Shown here: piece by piece, positions 34,536-48,700 of the stretch
Layout of the letters: the number at the start of each line of letters is the position of its first letter
Position numbering within the stretch: the stretch's first letter is position 1
DNA from: Acanthaster planci
Taxonomy: Eukaryota; Echinodermata; Asteroidea; Valvatida; Acanthasteridae
Direction: 5' to 3'
Length of the DNA: 64,000 bases
NCBI RefSeq assembly: GCF_001949145.1
Contig: NW_019091476.1
Span: 1,088,203-1,152,202 of the forward strand
Translations under genes and position numbers: made by a program
Notes under the pieces: generated by a model
What the model saw: only the letters and a program-made list of their open reading frames with translations
Told to the model about the DNA's origin: nothing
Databases searched by the model: none

Positions 34536-34772
34536 CATTTTTCTCTTGGAAAAAATGTTGCATCCTGACTCCACTTTTCTCATCATATATCATCCCAATA
34601 AAAGTCAGTCATTACAGAAATGCTGGAAAGACACAAATTCTGGACAGAGAAACATTTACCGATGTTGTTGGGAAATAGGCCCTACTTAGAAAATTTTCTT
34701 CACTCCCCATAGACTTTGTACACAACTGCTGAAGTGGAGTCAGGATGCAACATTTTTTCCCAGAGCAAAATG
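34536..34772. repeat. Inverted repeat (41-bp arms)
   Basis: The left arm 34536-34576 (ggaaaaaatgttgcatcctg, then actccactt) is the inverse of the right arm 34732-34772 (aagtggagtcaggatgcaac, then attttttcc). The spacer is about 155 bp. It lies just downstream of the THAP-like remnant. Confidence 0.75.
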
Positions 34773-35074
34773 AAAAGCTCATTTAGGCCTACCATGGAGG
34801 TAGGAAAAGTCCTAGGCCGCCTAGTTCAGGTTGTTTGCCATGTTTGCGTATCGACTTTGTTGGCGTATCGTTTTAGAATACAGCTACAGATATGAATACA
34901 GAAGCAGATATGCAAATAGCCGTACAAAAGCCGTACAAAATTCGAGTTTTCCATAGGTCTGTCCACAATTGTCTGAATGTGGATAGGCCTAGGCCTACGT
35001 AGTACGTAGCTTGGCCTAGGCCTTAACTTTGCAGTTGCACATGACTAACTTAGTCATTGTGTCAGCACTGTAGT

Positions 35075-35152
35075 CCCAGAACTGTGGGGTCGGACGTCCG
35101 CTCCTCTCTCACGTGGGAGATGACCGCACCTCTCGGACCCCACAGTTCTGGG
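35075..35152. repeat. 17-bp-arm hairpin near a CpG-rich patch
   Basis: Left arm cccagaactgtggggtc (35075-35091) and right arm gaccccacagttctggg (35136-35152) are perfect complements. The 44-nt loop contains cggacgtccg and cacgtg dyads. GC content is well above the surroundings. Confidence 0.8.
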
Positions 35153-38100
35153 GTAGCCTATGCTACTACAGGCTAGCCTGTACACCATGGAGGAAGGTAT
35201 AGGCCATAGCCATGGCTACAATTGCTTAGTGAGGGTACGTGACCAGCACACTTTATTTTACTTACCAAAACTCTGTCACACATTAGTTACAGTACATTAG
35301 GTTTGTTGCCCTGTCAACCTCTAATTATCGACGAATATAATTTGTGTTGATGTGCTTGCCGAAATTTTAACTTCAAAGTTCAAACAGATCCCGCGCGAAA
35401 TACTTATGCCATGTACGACGCGCCATGCCCGAACTTGTCTAAACGTCTCAGTCTTAAATCCTGATTCGCACATGTATCGGTGGAATATGAAACCTGCAGA
35501 GAAACCTGTCTACTTTATCTCAACGACCTACGACTGTTTTATGCGCGTTGCATATTATGAATTGTATGTGAGTGAACACAACACTTTCCCATGCGTGCAA
35601 CAGCCACTTGCAGACATTAAAAACAAACTTTGAAAACCGTGCCCAGTGAGCCATGATGTCGGATGAGTCCAAAGCTACATGTACATTCATGTTTGAATTT
35701 GCCCCTCCCACTGATATCAAAAGCTGGATACGTCGCTGTTTTACCCCCCAAAAAACAATAAAACTTAACTTTGGGTGCATTTGGTTCTGGCAATGGCACG
35801 AGTGCACTTTAAGCAGATTTTTGGCTAAATTTGACCAATTTTTAAAAAAACTTAAAAGAAAATTTAGCAGAATGATTTCTTTAGAATGTTTCCAGCAGAA
35901 TGCTGTAAAAATGGTGATTTGAGTAGATGTATATTGCAGATTGTGGGAAAGACCGAGAGAATTTTCTTGCGTGGACCTCAGGCTTAAAATTTGAGCAAAG
36001 CCTTGGTTAAGCAGTTTTATAATTTTAGCTTACAAGTTTAAGTTTTGATGATTTTTGCCCAAATTTTTAGGCAATTTGATAACGTACATGTGAATGAAAA
36101 AATATACATAGTGTATATTTCATGCAATTTAGACAATTTGACAGATTTTTGTTACATCTAGCTGAATTTTGAACAGCACTTAGAAGTGTGTAATTTTCAA
36201 CGTTTAATTTTACTTCACTATAGTAAGCTTTCATATTTGGTTATTTCTCAATATTGATACATACATCTCTAAATTTTTTGTGTGAAAAGTTGTTGGTCTT
36301 AACGGTCTTATTTGGATGATGCACCAGAATCTTTTAACAAAACTGGAACAAGAAAACCAAATTTGGAGTTCCAAATCAAAACCTCAGAAGTCTGATCTTG
36401 GATTGAAAAACAAACAGATGGTAGCCCATGATAGTTTCCACTGCGTTTTTCAATTCATCATCAGTGATACAAGGTTTTTAGATACAAAATCATCGTACAA
36501 AGTTTACTGTTTTAGTGACAAATATCCCATAATCAGAGGAGGTCAATTTTTGCAAGTCCAAGTCAAGTCACAAGTCAACAACTGGTTACAAGTCAAGTCA
36601 CAAAAATAGCAACTTGAGTCCGACTCGAGTCCAGGTCAAGTGACTCAAGTCTACAACTCTGCCCATAATCCTCAATGTCAGTCATAGTGACAGTTTTTTC
36701 TCCACGAATGAAAATGAAAACATTGTCATTATTCATGAAGCGTATCAAATATATTTCCCTCTTAGTTTACAGATTGGAAGACGAAACAGGACCTGTTTTT
36801 GAATTTTTGTTGTCAAATCAGTGAGAAAATGAATTCACCACCAGCAATATGGCACATATTAGCTTGTTAGGCCACTGCCAGTAATGTGCAATAAACCCCA
36901 TTCATAGGGTTAGTGAGGAAATACAAGGAACTGCCTCTGTGAGACAACATTATTCAGTTATCATGATTATCTATTTTCACCTCTGGTTTCCATGCAATTT
37001 TGATTAAGCAACTACCTGGTGTGTAACTCTTTAACAATTTGGAACTATGCATTTTGTCCTGTGCTTTATACCCATCAATACATGTATTACAGTCCAAAAA
37101 AAGCATCCACTGCACCAAAACTAAGACAGAAGCCCTAATTCAATGTACTCATGAGAACATTGACATGGGACTGCATGTTGCATCACACGTTAGTAGCAAG
37201 GCTGAGTTTGTTTTCTGAAGCAAATAGTGCTGAAAACATTTGTGTGTACTTCATGGTATTGATGACATTTGAAGGGGCAAGGTGATGAAGTTTTCTCGGA
37301 TTCACTTTTCTCGGATTCACTCTGTAAATTTATACTGTCCTTCAAAATATGAAAAAAACACATCCTTGGTGGGTAAACTGAATTGAAAAGGTCACGTTTT
37401 GAATATTTAAAACTGTAAATGCATTTCTGTGAGGATTAGGAACACCTCTAGATTTGGAACATGCAGCACACTTTGTAGTGTTTTCCGTTCAAATTGTGAA
37501 CCCAAAATTTGTTGATGAGAGTACATTCCTGAAAGTGTTGATCACTGACTTGTTATGTACATGTATACTTGTACAATGGATCACCAAAAGTACATGAATT
37601 TAGGACTGCAAAGTATGCAAATGTTCAGCCTATTTTCTTCTGCAACTGTATCAGTGCAATGGTGTGGTTTCCTTCCTGGAATGACATCAGAGTTTTACTC
37701 CTGAATATGAAAACTGTATTAGCATAAAACCATAATTTCATTCAACAACTTTTAAAACCAGTAAACCAAACAACGAAAATAAGGTGAACTGAAACTCAAA
37801 TGTGAATTTTCAAGGCTTGTATTTGCAGGGCAAATTGAAAGACCGTAAACCCAATATGTTAATCTGCCTAACTGGATAACTTCAAACCAAGCACAAATGG
37901 CTGAAGGTTGCAGCAACAGTAAAGTATAAATGATGTTTGCTTTTATACAAGTTCAGATGAATGGCTCAGTCATTTTATTTTCATAAAAAAATATAGATAT
38001 TAAAAAGTCTGCAGAATTTTGCTGTGCATGAACTAAGGGAGTTCAAAAAGTGAACTGGAGAGATAATTATATGAAGCCAGTGAGACACATAAAAAAATAT

Positions 38101-41100
38101 GGAGTTTAAGAAATTGAAATGGAAAACAAAAGTTCCATGTATGACTAAAAAAACAAGCCAGGATTTTTCAAAGGGGCAGATAAGACGTTAATCAAAAGCT
38201 TAAATTTTCCCAGAGGGTGTCTGAGTCTTTGAATGCAACATATGCGGAGACCAACTGCCTTCAGAAATAAGCCAACGTTTGAAACACTGTATGACATTTC
38301 ATGAAAGGAAATTAAGACAACCAAAAAAAATTGACATTTAGTAGAAGGAAGAGAGGGCCGTTATCTGTGTGGTTCCATTCCCAACCTCAACTCTCTCTGG
38401 TCTGCAGTCAATGCACAATGCACATTAATTCATGATGTACTAAAATGGATGACGTTGGAAAGCAGCATTTGGATGCATAGACACCCTGACTAACCATGCA
38501 AGTTAAAGCAATATAATCCCAGTGTCACTTTTTCATATTTACACATACTTGCAGACAAACCTCAATTCACAAACATCTACACATGTACACAGTACATATT
38601 TATTGAATGCTTACATTCACATCATATTTTCTTTATAAACAAAACATCATGTTAACAACATTTACGAATGTTTCAGAAGTTTTCTAAGGGGGGGGCAGTC
38701 CCCATCCTTCCTTAGGGCTGTGATCAATTCTAAATGCCTAGATATTCCTATTAGGAACTTTTATTTCCTGAACCCTCCCAAATCCTCCACTGAGCATTCT
38801 TTGTACAGAAAACTCTGCAAAATTAACAGTGGCTGGGCTCCACCTTCCTCAATCCCACTGTATGAATCCTCCAAAACTTCCCACTGAATTTTGAAGGACC
38901 CATGGGAGGCTGAAAGTTTTATCAAGAAGTCACTGCTGCTGGAAGTACAGTAAAACTAGACTGAGAATATCACTGTTTATATCTCTGAATATTCTGACAA
39001 TAATGCCCTTGGCTCGGCATTTTCCGAAGCATCAAGTGTCTCTGCGAAGCCAAAAAAAAAAAACAATCACAAATGCCTTGCATGACATTTTGAAGAGATA
39101 AAACAGAGACTTGGGGTAAATGCTAAATCCTTTGACATTCAGGTAAGAAAGCCACCAAAAACCTCCACTTTTCAGAAAGCTGATGTAGCTTTCATAATTT
39201 ACATGTACAGTCTGGAGTATTACCATATTTGGACGGCCTATTCCATCACAAATCTCATACAATCTGACCAATCACAAAGCTTGTTCTAGTAGCCTGCAAC
39301 GGATTGTATGGGCGTTTCAACGTTATGGTGTGCTTTTCTTAAATGTTGCAGCTATGGAACAAAAATGTAACAAAAAAGTTTAACTGCACAAAAATTTGAT
39401 TGGTTGTTAAAAAACCTGACTACAGACATAAACTACCGTAGAAGTTCAAAACATGTTTGTTGCCAACTTGAGATCTTAAAGATGAATTTGCCCAAAATTG
39501 CTGTATCAGAAGGGAAAGGTCACTACGCCCATACATATGTACATGTATGTGGTAATACTCTATACATGTAGACTGCTGTATGAAGGCTCATTTGAAGCAA
39601 AAATACGCTAGATGGGGATTCTTAACAATGGTAAACAATAAAGCATATACAGGTAGCATACGTGCTTGCATTATTTAAAATGTATATACATAATACTTAC
39701 AGGATATTCACACTAACGGCAAGTCCAAGTGTTTAAACAAACACAAACATAAAGGTCTTTGCTAAAACATTAAAGCAACATTACAGAGTCATTCTACTCA
39801 ATGGCATGCAGCGTTTTTGCACAATTTTTTTCTTTTTTTCTGCCAGAAAATTCTGCTTACTCACCGTGTTTCCAGCATGAGATGGGAAGCTTGTTTTCCC
39901 CAAAGCATGAGTCAATCATAATCCTTCCAATCTAATTACAATTCAAACTGGCAAGATTCTATAAACTGCTTCAAAATGTCCATTCAATTCACAAAAGACT
40001 GTTCAAAATATAAAATTCTATTACTTGTACACAAATTTTCAAGATTGGCAGTAACTGAAGTCAAAATATATTGATTTGCATAACTCAAATTTAACATGGA
40101 AATTCAAAATATCCTGTCAAGGATACAACTTGTTTGACTAAAATTTAACAAAAACAATTAAAAAAATTTCAAACTTCATAACACAAACTACAGCAGGTAT
40201 AAAAACATTATCCAAAAACAGACTAAGTCTAGCATTGATATGAGATTTCGTCAATTATAACTGACATGATTTCAAAGGAACAACTCACAAAACAACGAAT
40301 CCACAAGTCCCAACCCAAGCATCTCTTTAGCTTCACAGACACGTGGACATCATGAAGAGGGAAAAGGGGCACTTTCCTCATCCCTCCTCGATGAAAATGA
40401 ACAGACAGGGGAGGGGGTAAAAATGAAGAGATACAATAGCAAGATAAAGAGGAGGAAAAGCACCAATTTGAATTGAAAGCAACTCGATACCGACTCCCTT
40501 CCAACACTAATGTTTGTCAGTTTGCTGTTCACTAGTGCTTTGTGCCCCATCCTCCCACACTCAGAAAATATCCTGGTAAAGCCCACGTTCATGGCTGACA
40601 TACTGGTAATGCACATACATGATGACGCATCAAGTTGTTACATACAGTGTATAGCTATGAGCTATCATGATGAATAATACAGTTTAAGCCTCTTCAATAC
40701 ACGTGTTTTTACCAGCTATATGTACAGTATCCCATCCCACACGTAAGTCTAAAAGTTGGCAGTCCTGAGTCACACAGACTCTGTCATCCATTGTCTAAAG
40801 AAAGATGGACGGCCAAATTACCTACAGCACACGTACATGTATATTAATGCTCAAGAGCAGATAGCAGAGATGCATTAAGTATTACCATTGGCTTCAGCAT
40901 ACAAATGGCATCAGTGAACAAACACACCCTAGGTGTAATGGTCTGTAACCCTACCAAAGGTAGAGGGGGTGCATGGACATGTACTGTACTCCCCCCCTCC
41001 CATTTCTTTGCAATACCTCTTCCTCCCATTCTGTATTCCCATTTTGTATTTGAAATACCGATCCTTACTGAGTTCTACAAAAAATGTCTTGTCAAACATT

Positions 41101-41465
41101 AAGTTAAAAAAACTGTTTTGGTTGACTTCGATAAGTTTGACAAGATTGATGGAAAGTGCATGTTTACCATGTTTACTGCAAAAGCCATCATCTTACCAGT
41201 TTTAACGTTTACAGACCTACAGTATGCATGTTCTGAAAATGTAGAGCCGTAAAACCATACAAGTACATGTACATGTACAGACTAATTCAATTTGTTCCAC
41301 AATGGACGGGTGGCAAGAATAGTTACAACAAACACTAACTGATACAAAAAATCTAATACTGTACATGTTTCACATAAAATCCAATATTGTATACGTTTCA
41401 CATAAATGTTTCACACATCTTCAATTAGTACAACTACAGAAACGGCCACAGGGGCCATTCTATAC

Positions 41466-42767
41466 TTAAGTAAAACTGATGTCAGCCCCAATATCAAGTG
41501 GTGAAGTGACCGGCACTTCATAGTTGGTCAAATCCTCCTCCGATCCGAGTGATCGATAGCCGAGCAGCTCCATTACATCACCACATTTCTTTTCAACATC
41601 TTTGGCCTCCTTGAAAGTCAGTGAGTTCCGCCAGCTGATGGCCGCCTGCGTTGAGTTCTTCCGGGTATTGAAGACTTTGGAGCTTTTGTTGGTGTTCTCC
41701 TGTGTGTTTGCCCGGACCCATTCTGTCACCTGTGGGTGCAGGGGGAGCCCCAGAAAGTTGTAGATATCTTTGGTGAAGCGTAGTGGCTCCAGTGCTAAGT
41801 CTTCATATCGGATGAGCTTATAGTGCCCTCGCAGCCACTCTGGTCTTGCCAAAGCAGCCTGCACAGTGTCACGCATCCACTGGCAGTACTTGTGCACAGT
41901 TTTGTATTTAAGCAGGTTGGGCTCGTTTTCTAATATGCCCAGTGCATATAAAGAACACTGCTCCGGAGGAATTTTTTTTCTTGGACAGTAAAACCTTTTT
42001 CGCGAGTTGGCTGTGGCACGAGGGTCTCGAACAAGATGGAGTATTTTTACATTCAGGTGATCCTCGAGTATGAGGGGTTTAATCGTCTCAAGATTGGCAC
42101 GGATCATTTTCATTGCCATGTTCCCTTTGTGTCTCTTGCACTGAGCATTGAATAGCGTAGGGTTGGCCTTGTTGCATTTGAATTTGGCCTCACACATGTC
42201 TCGGATGGTACTGCTCTTCCCTCTGGCAATGCGCCAGTTGTAAATGTCATACATAAACTCGCTGGGAAAGATGCAGTTGGAGAGTTTACGGAGGAGCATG
42301 GCCATGGATGCTTCCATCTTGCTCAACTCCATCATCCTCATGTGCACCATGGAATCAGTGGCATGCAGAGGTTCAAACAGGTAGAACAAGCTAGGGTTCT
42401 GGTTTAGGATTTCCCCAAGCAGTGTGGAGCCTGTTCGCATCCTGGCCAGGACCATTATTTTCAAACCTACCGGATGCGCAGTACTGACTCTTTCTGCATC
42501 GGCAAAGGTCAACTTGGTGATATTCATTGCACTGTACCGCCGCTGTTTCATTCTTCGACTGACACCGGACGCATGATTTGTCGATTCCGGCCGTGCCAAG
42601 TGCAAGAATGGGTGGCCATTTAACCTGCTTCTCTGTGAGATGGTTTCCGGTGGGGCATGCTCAAACCACTTTGAGTGCCTTGAAAGAACTTCGGTATACA
42701 TTAGAAGAGAGAATAGTACAAAAATAGAAGCGGTGACAATGAAGATTACGCCGCGACTCATTGTCAT
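41466..42767 (-). CDS. Golgi carbohydrate sulfotransferase (CHST1/CHST3-like), single exon
   Basis: 433-residue intact ORF without introns, the usual state of CHST1-7 coding regions. Residues 6-24 form one hydrophobic segment after a short N-terminus, giving type II membrane topology with the catalytic part in the Golgi lumen. The 5'-phosphosulfate loop of PAPS binding is at residues 108-117 (ARMRTGSTLL), followed by FYLFEPLHATDSM. The 3'-phosphate-binding segment is LVRDPRATANSR (245-256). IRYEDL at 319-324 is also typical of the family. Possible N-glycosylation sites are NIT (82), NKS (360) and NST (371). The enzyme should transfer sulfate from PAPS to the 6-O position of Gal, GlcNAc or GalNAc in glycans or proteoglycans; the acceptor cannot be told from sequence. 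Met3 is an alternative start. No neighbour suggests a pathway. Confidence 0.93.
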   Translation of the reverse strand: MTMSRGVIFIVTASIFVLFSLLMYTEVLSRHSKWFEHAPPETISQRSRLNGHPFLHLARPESTNHASGVSRRMKQRRYSAMNITKLTFADAERVSTAHPVGLKIMVLARMRTGSTLLGEILNQNPSLFYLFEPLHATDSMVHMRMMELSKMEASMAMLLRKLSNCIFPSEFMYDIYNWRIARGKSSTIRDMCEAKFKCNKANPTLFNAQCKRHKGNMAMKMIRANLETIKPLILEDHLNVKILHLVRDPRATANSRKRFYCPRKKIPPEQCSLYALGILENEPNLLKYKTVHKYCQWMRDTVQAALARPEWLRGHYKLIRYEDLALEPLRFTKDIYNFLGLPLHPQVTEWVRANTQENTNKSSKVFNTRKNSTQAAISWRNSLTFKEAKDVEKKCGDVMELLGYRSLGSEEDLTNYEVPVTSPLDIGADISFT

Positions 42768-45700
42768 ATTGTGCCTGTCACTGCTTCTACATGTACAACA
42801 CAGGGTCTAGTACTTCTCAGTACTGACAACATACATGTACATGTACGTGCACCGTTATGGTTAAAAACAAGCTGTAAACATTTGAACAAAGCGTGATATT
42901 TCAAGAGCATGAAGCAACATCTGCTTAATTTGCATCACTTGACACAGCATAAATGTCAACTTCCTGATAATTTGACAAACTAAAGCACGTGACGATACCA
43001 AAACACAGTCCCTTTTATATTCCATGTGCAATTTAAGCCAATCTTCAAGAAGCACACCCAAAAAATTCAAGCAGAGTAAATTAAGCAGATAAGCAGTTTG
43101 TCCGGCCTACTCAAGCCCAGCTAGATTTCATCCATGCTGGCAGAACACAGTAGACAAACCCGACATCAGACTCGGTTACAGACTAAATGATCCACACTGA
43201 GCATTCACTCAGACATCCGTTCACCAACATAATTGTCGATGAGGCATGCACATGTATGTACGTGCAGTGACGGCATGCAACCTCCCAGGGATCAGTCCCA
43301 GCTAAACAATGAGTACGCAGGCCTGCAGAACAACGTGCATTATGGGAGGCTGCACAATCCTTCCAGCGAACTATAATGAATAACCACTATCAAAATTTTC
43401 ACTGTATCAATTCCAGCCTTTCGTAGTACAGGTGCTGGTACATGTATTTATGCAAAAATGAAACAATGATTAGGTGTATAGCTTTGTAAATCACTAAAAA
43501 AGCCCCAGGTACACATGTACCTGAAACCTCACATGTACATGTAGTTTACCGGTACACACAGGCTGTCACTGTTAAAGGGTATTTACTGACATGCCTTGAG
43601 TTGCAGTGATTAAAAGAACAATTAAAAGAGCAATTTAGACAGGACTTGCTTGGCAAACTAAATAGGGCAGTAAACTGCATGGGCAAGATCATCAACATTG
43701 CCTGCTGAGGCTGAGATGTGTGCTTTTGTGCCTGCAAGGCTTCCTGAGTATGGACTTAATTAGTTTCCACAAAAGAGATCAGGTACCAGTACGTATATGT
43801 ACAAAAAATAAACCGGAGGGAACATGAGCACCTTTGTGAAAAGCATGTTCCTGGTAATGGAGAATAAATATAGTATCTTTCAAGTACACAGTTTGTGACT
43901 TTTACACTTTGATGCTGTGATAAAAAGTGATTAGCGTTCATTTGCTAATCACGTTGTAAAAAAGATTCTGAATAAATGTACAGATGGCAAGATTTGGCAC
44001 AAAGGCTGATCTTCTTAGCAAGGCTACATATTCCTGATGTGTTCGTAACTATAAAGGTTCATGAAATACATCTTGCTATTGTTCCTGCTGTCAGAAAGTG
44101 AAGGACAATTCTTTGGCGGTAGACCGACTTTGGAGTTTAACAACATAGAATGTACTTAAGCAGCCTCTTGATAGAATGTGCACCTCATCACACAAACTTG
44201 GCCTATGTACATGTATATGTATATGGCCTGATGAACTTCATGCTTTACTTGACACAGATTCAACACCTGATTCCTGTCCACTTCCAGTGGGACACAGCAG
44301 AGCGTCAACACAGGAAAAGTAGCATTGTCCCAGCCAAGAATGCATGTAGCTCCAGCCTGGAAACGTCCAATATTAACTCATCCGTAACTCCTTGAATTCA
44401 CTGTCACTCTGGTCCCCAGGGTTTAAATGCTCCCGGTGCCTGCACTTTTTAAGAAATGTAGGGCATGCAAACGTTGATTTTGCCCATTCACATCTGGCGA
44501 CTCTTGAATTTCTGCTATGGTCTTGCGAGCGCTGTTCACACTGAATGGTGCTGATGATGTTACGTGTACTTTAATGGGGATACTCAGACAAGACTGTTGG
44601 CAGCACTGTCATTGATGGCTGTCCCTTGGCCCTAAGGGGAGAGGGTGTAATACAGGCTAAACCATTACACACTGTTGATGAGTCAACCATGGGCAACCAG
44701 GAGATGATGCTATCAGGGCCCTCCGCTGCTTGTCCCTGCAGGAAGATAAAAATCAAAGAAAAAATCAAAACCTGTAAATCACTTCCTTTCCTGGGACAGT
44801 GGTTTCTAAAGAACACTTCTGATGAAATTTGCCCTTCAGTAAAGCAAAGATCAATTCATTAATGAGCATGTTGGAAACTTGTGCAGGTGCTTGTACCAAA
44901 CTAATTCTGACTGGCTTATGCTTCCTAAAATGTCCTTGTCCCTAGCCAAATGGGTACATGTGTACTTTTTGCATGTGTACTTCTTTTGGCCTAAGTCCAA
45001 AGTTACATTACATTATAAATAGTGTAATTCTTAGCTTTGGTTTCACAAGAAATTACATTATTTTGAATGGGAGAACTGGTTCTCAACCCTGAAAGAGATT
45101 ACTTGGTAGGTACATGTACATGTACTTGTGTATCTCTTTACATGTACATGTCAGATCTAATCAGGCTTGATCCTCTGATGGTGACCTTTCTGTGATAGGT
45201 TCACATGTACGTACATGTAGCCTACAGTTACATGTAAGCGCCAACTAAAATCTGATTACATTTCCATGTCACTATTAAGCCTGCAACAAACTAAATAACA
45301 CTTGGCAGCGTGTGTATGCACTAGCGCTGTACGTTCAACAACCTCACGAAAAACCAAAATGTACCCCATGATCCCTATCTGCCCAAAAGACTAGAAAATA
45401 CCAAAGAAAACAAATTACAAAGACAAACAACTGAAAAAAGAAAACAAAAAGAGCATGCAAACAGGCAAATATGCGAACAAGATATAAATGTACATGTACA
45501 GTACATGTACTGTATACTACATGTACCTACAGTCATCAGATCATGTACAGAACTTGAAAAATGGTACATGCATGCATGTGCAATGGAGGGTAAAACACCT
45601 GAAACAATTGTGAACTTTTGAAAATCTGTTAACAAGCTTGCAGGAAAGGCGAGTCAAAACCTTGAAATCACTCCATCTTAATTCCAAAACATATACAAGA

Positions 45701-48700
45701 ACATGGTGGTACATGTACATGTGGGCACAAGAAATAGCCACACACTTACATGTATGTACATGTACATGCACAGCACACGTTACTGCACTGGTACCTGCAC
45801 ATTCCTCGAGGGTTGAGGTAAAATGGTACAGGAATGTGTAACTCTTTCACTCTGTTTAACATTATTGCACATGAACCAGTACACGTAGTTGCTAATTTCT
45901 GGAATACATGTACTTTCATAAATTTACATAAAACCAATCCAAAATTTACCTTCTATAATAAATCTTTCGTTGTCTGTGAAAATTATTCAACAAAATCAAC
46001 AGATGTTTCCGCCACTGGGCACCTGATAAGCCAGCAATGTCAGCAAAGATTTCCTGAACTTAAACTCTAAGTAATCTCCTTGGATTTACAAGTACAACTC
46101 AGTCAGTGCACTCATGGTCAAAATATATCCCTAATTCAAGGTTGACTTCACATCAGCAGTCTTCAAGGCCAATCCAAACCTCCCTTTTTTCTGGCACAGT
46201 AGTACATGTACAATGTAGGCAGTGAGTCTCGCACAGTGAACATGAACAGTACTAGTGTATTTAAAATTAGGCCATGTTGACTGTTGTGATGCGGGATACA
46301 TACATGTACATTTATGTATGGGTATGATGCTTACTCATACACATCGTACATATATTGTATATACAGTACATGTACATGTACGGCCAGGGCTTGAATTTCA
46401 ATTTATTGGGACACCACCATTTTGGTCTCAAGACATGTGCAAGAAAATGGGACAAAGGGGCACTGAGACCAACCGGAGCAAAAAAGGCCATTGAAACTTT
46501 CTACGGAGGAAAGGCATGGAGACCAACGTGTCAAATATTCTGCAAAACAAGTTTAGAAACTGAAAAAAAAACAACGGTGGTATTTTACATGTACACGTAT
46601 GCTTGAGCTACATGTACCAGTATCATATTTACACGTACATTGTAAATAGTTTATAACCCAGAAATAACATGTACTGGTACATAATATTCCCAAAAATGAT
46701 TTCTTGTGGAGAAAACATCCTACACATAAAGTACACGTATTAAAAGATTGGAACAGGCAGAGTTCCTGACAAAGCACAAATTTCTTAATTAAGAGAAACT
46801 TAAAATGTAATTCATACAAAAGAATTCCGTTTCAATTAAAAAACGGGACTAATGTACATCTGATTCATGCGGTTCCAACTTGAAAATAAAAAATTTCATT
46901 GTTTGACATGTGCAATTGCTCCTCAGCATAACTGGTACATTCTTTAATTCTGGTCTGATTCCATTTTTCTACAGTGTATATATACATCACTACATGTAAC
47001 AGGTACATGTAGTGATGTATACATGTACACTACGATGTTTGATGGGTATTCATGGACAGGTTTTCCCTTGGGGTAAGTTTACATGTAAATTAGCCATAGG
47101 ATTCCCAGGTGGTGTACCGGTACCATTATACATGCACCAGGACTGCCAGTAGTACATCATACAAGTACATCTGCCACACAAGGAGACACTGAAAACTGTG
47201 GCTGAAAGTGCTGAGCGTGGCCAATGAATCATTTCCCTTCCGGCACGCATCATTTCATCAGCTGAACATAAAGAGAGGATTTCTCAGAAATCTGCCGCTA
47301 GGGTCTAATTTGATGTACCAGTACTTTTGACAAGGCAGTCCACTTCAAGTATCGCTTACTGAGTACATGTACAGTACGATGTTCATGTAGAGTACCTGTG
47401 ATGAAGACAGGACCAGCATGAAAAGGTTTTTCCAGACCAAGACTGAGACCAACGGTCCAAGACTAACACTAATACCGAGATCAAGGCCCACAAAACTGAA
47501 AAGAAATGTATTACTGTACATACCAAGAGACGTGTCAGTCATTGTCAAAAGCACAATTTATTCTGATAATTGTCAATACATACAGTACACGTATGTTCAA
47601 CAACTCCTTATAATATCGGTACATGTACATGTGTACATGTAGAACTTAGCTTTAACCTGAACGATTTGGGGGAGGATTATCACTCATGTCTGATCTTGGT
47701 TGTAAAACTTACTTTTTTCTCCCATAAAATACATACGCTAATAACGTATTTATTCAACATACCTTATTTCACCCCTCAGTTGGGCCAACACATCCTAGTA
47801 AAGGCTTCAGTACTAGAAACAGAAGCATCAAACCCTAGCTGGTCACGTACATGTATACATGTACATGTACCAGTACATGTACAACAAATCCCAAGCTGAA
47901 ACACAGTAGATCCATCCACGTCGAGCAAGATGTGAAGGGGTTTACTAGCTCAAGCCCCTCACCTCAATAACTACTAGTCCCAAGGAAGCATGTACAGTGT
48001 ATGTCCCAAACGCAGGGCCCTTCAGTGGCGTACATGACATCCATCCCACCTTCCAGCTGACCCTTGTTTCTTCCTGATTTTAGGGAAACGCAGAGCTTGA
48101 GCAGGATCAACACAAAAACAACCCGTTATTGGATGGGATGTTGCTAATCAAGTGCAGCTTATAGTAGAAATGACTTCCTAGTGGTGGGCGATGCAATCAA
48201 CATCAGCCACGATGGCCACAGTAAACACACATTACAACCTCTTTGCTTGATTTGATTTGGATTCATGACTGAAAGTGACGGTCATAAACTTCACATGTGA
48301 CATGAATACACTTACTGTACTTGTCCAGTACAAGTCCCCATCATCATGATCATGTGCAATCTACGTGTACATGTATGTACATGTACCTGTATAAGTATAC
48401 CGAGGGGTACTATAAATACATGTACAGTGAGAGATTTTTTTTTTGCACATGCATACAGAGACAGATAATATGTACATGTACAGTATGCATAATTGTACTG
48501 GTACATATTGTGATATGGCCAATATCATATTTATATTGGGGAGTTTTGTCAACCTGAGTTTTCAAGGAAAAACTTGATGAAACCGTACTGTACTAGTACA
48601 TGTACATGCACTTACGGAGTAATTTTGTTTTCCCGACAAACTTCACTGATTTTTATCAACTGATGAGCAGAACTATGCATGCAAGTAACCTCATTTTGCT

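Larger units (their letters stand above)
32074..41465. other. Region between the SBNO-like gene and the sulfotransferase
   Basis: It must hold the missing 5' exon(s) and promoter of the SBNO-like gene plus the 3' UTR of the sulfotransferase, but I could not place them. CpG-containing sequence near 34.9-35.4 kb is a possible promoter area. It also contains repeats: 33590-33786, the THAP-like remnant at 34184, and hairpins at 34536-34772 and 35075-35152. Between about 36.7 and 41.4 kb I see nothing coding. Confidence 0.5.
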
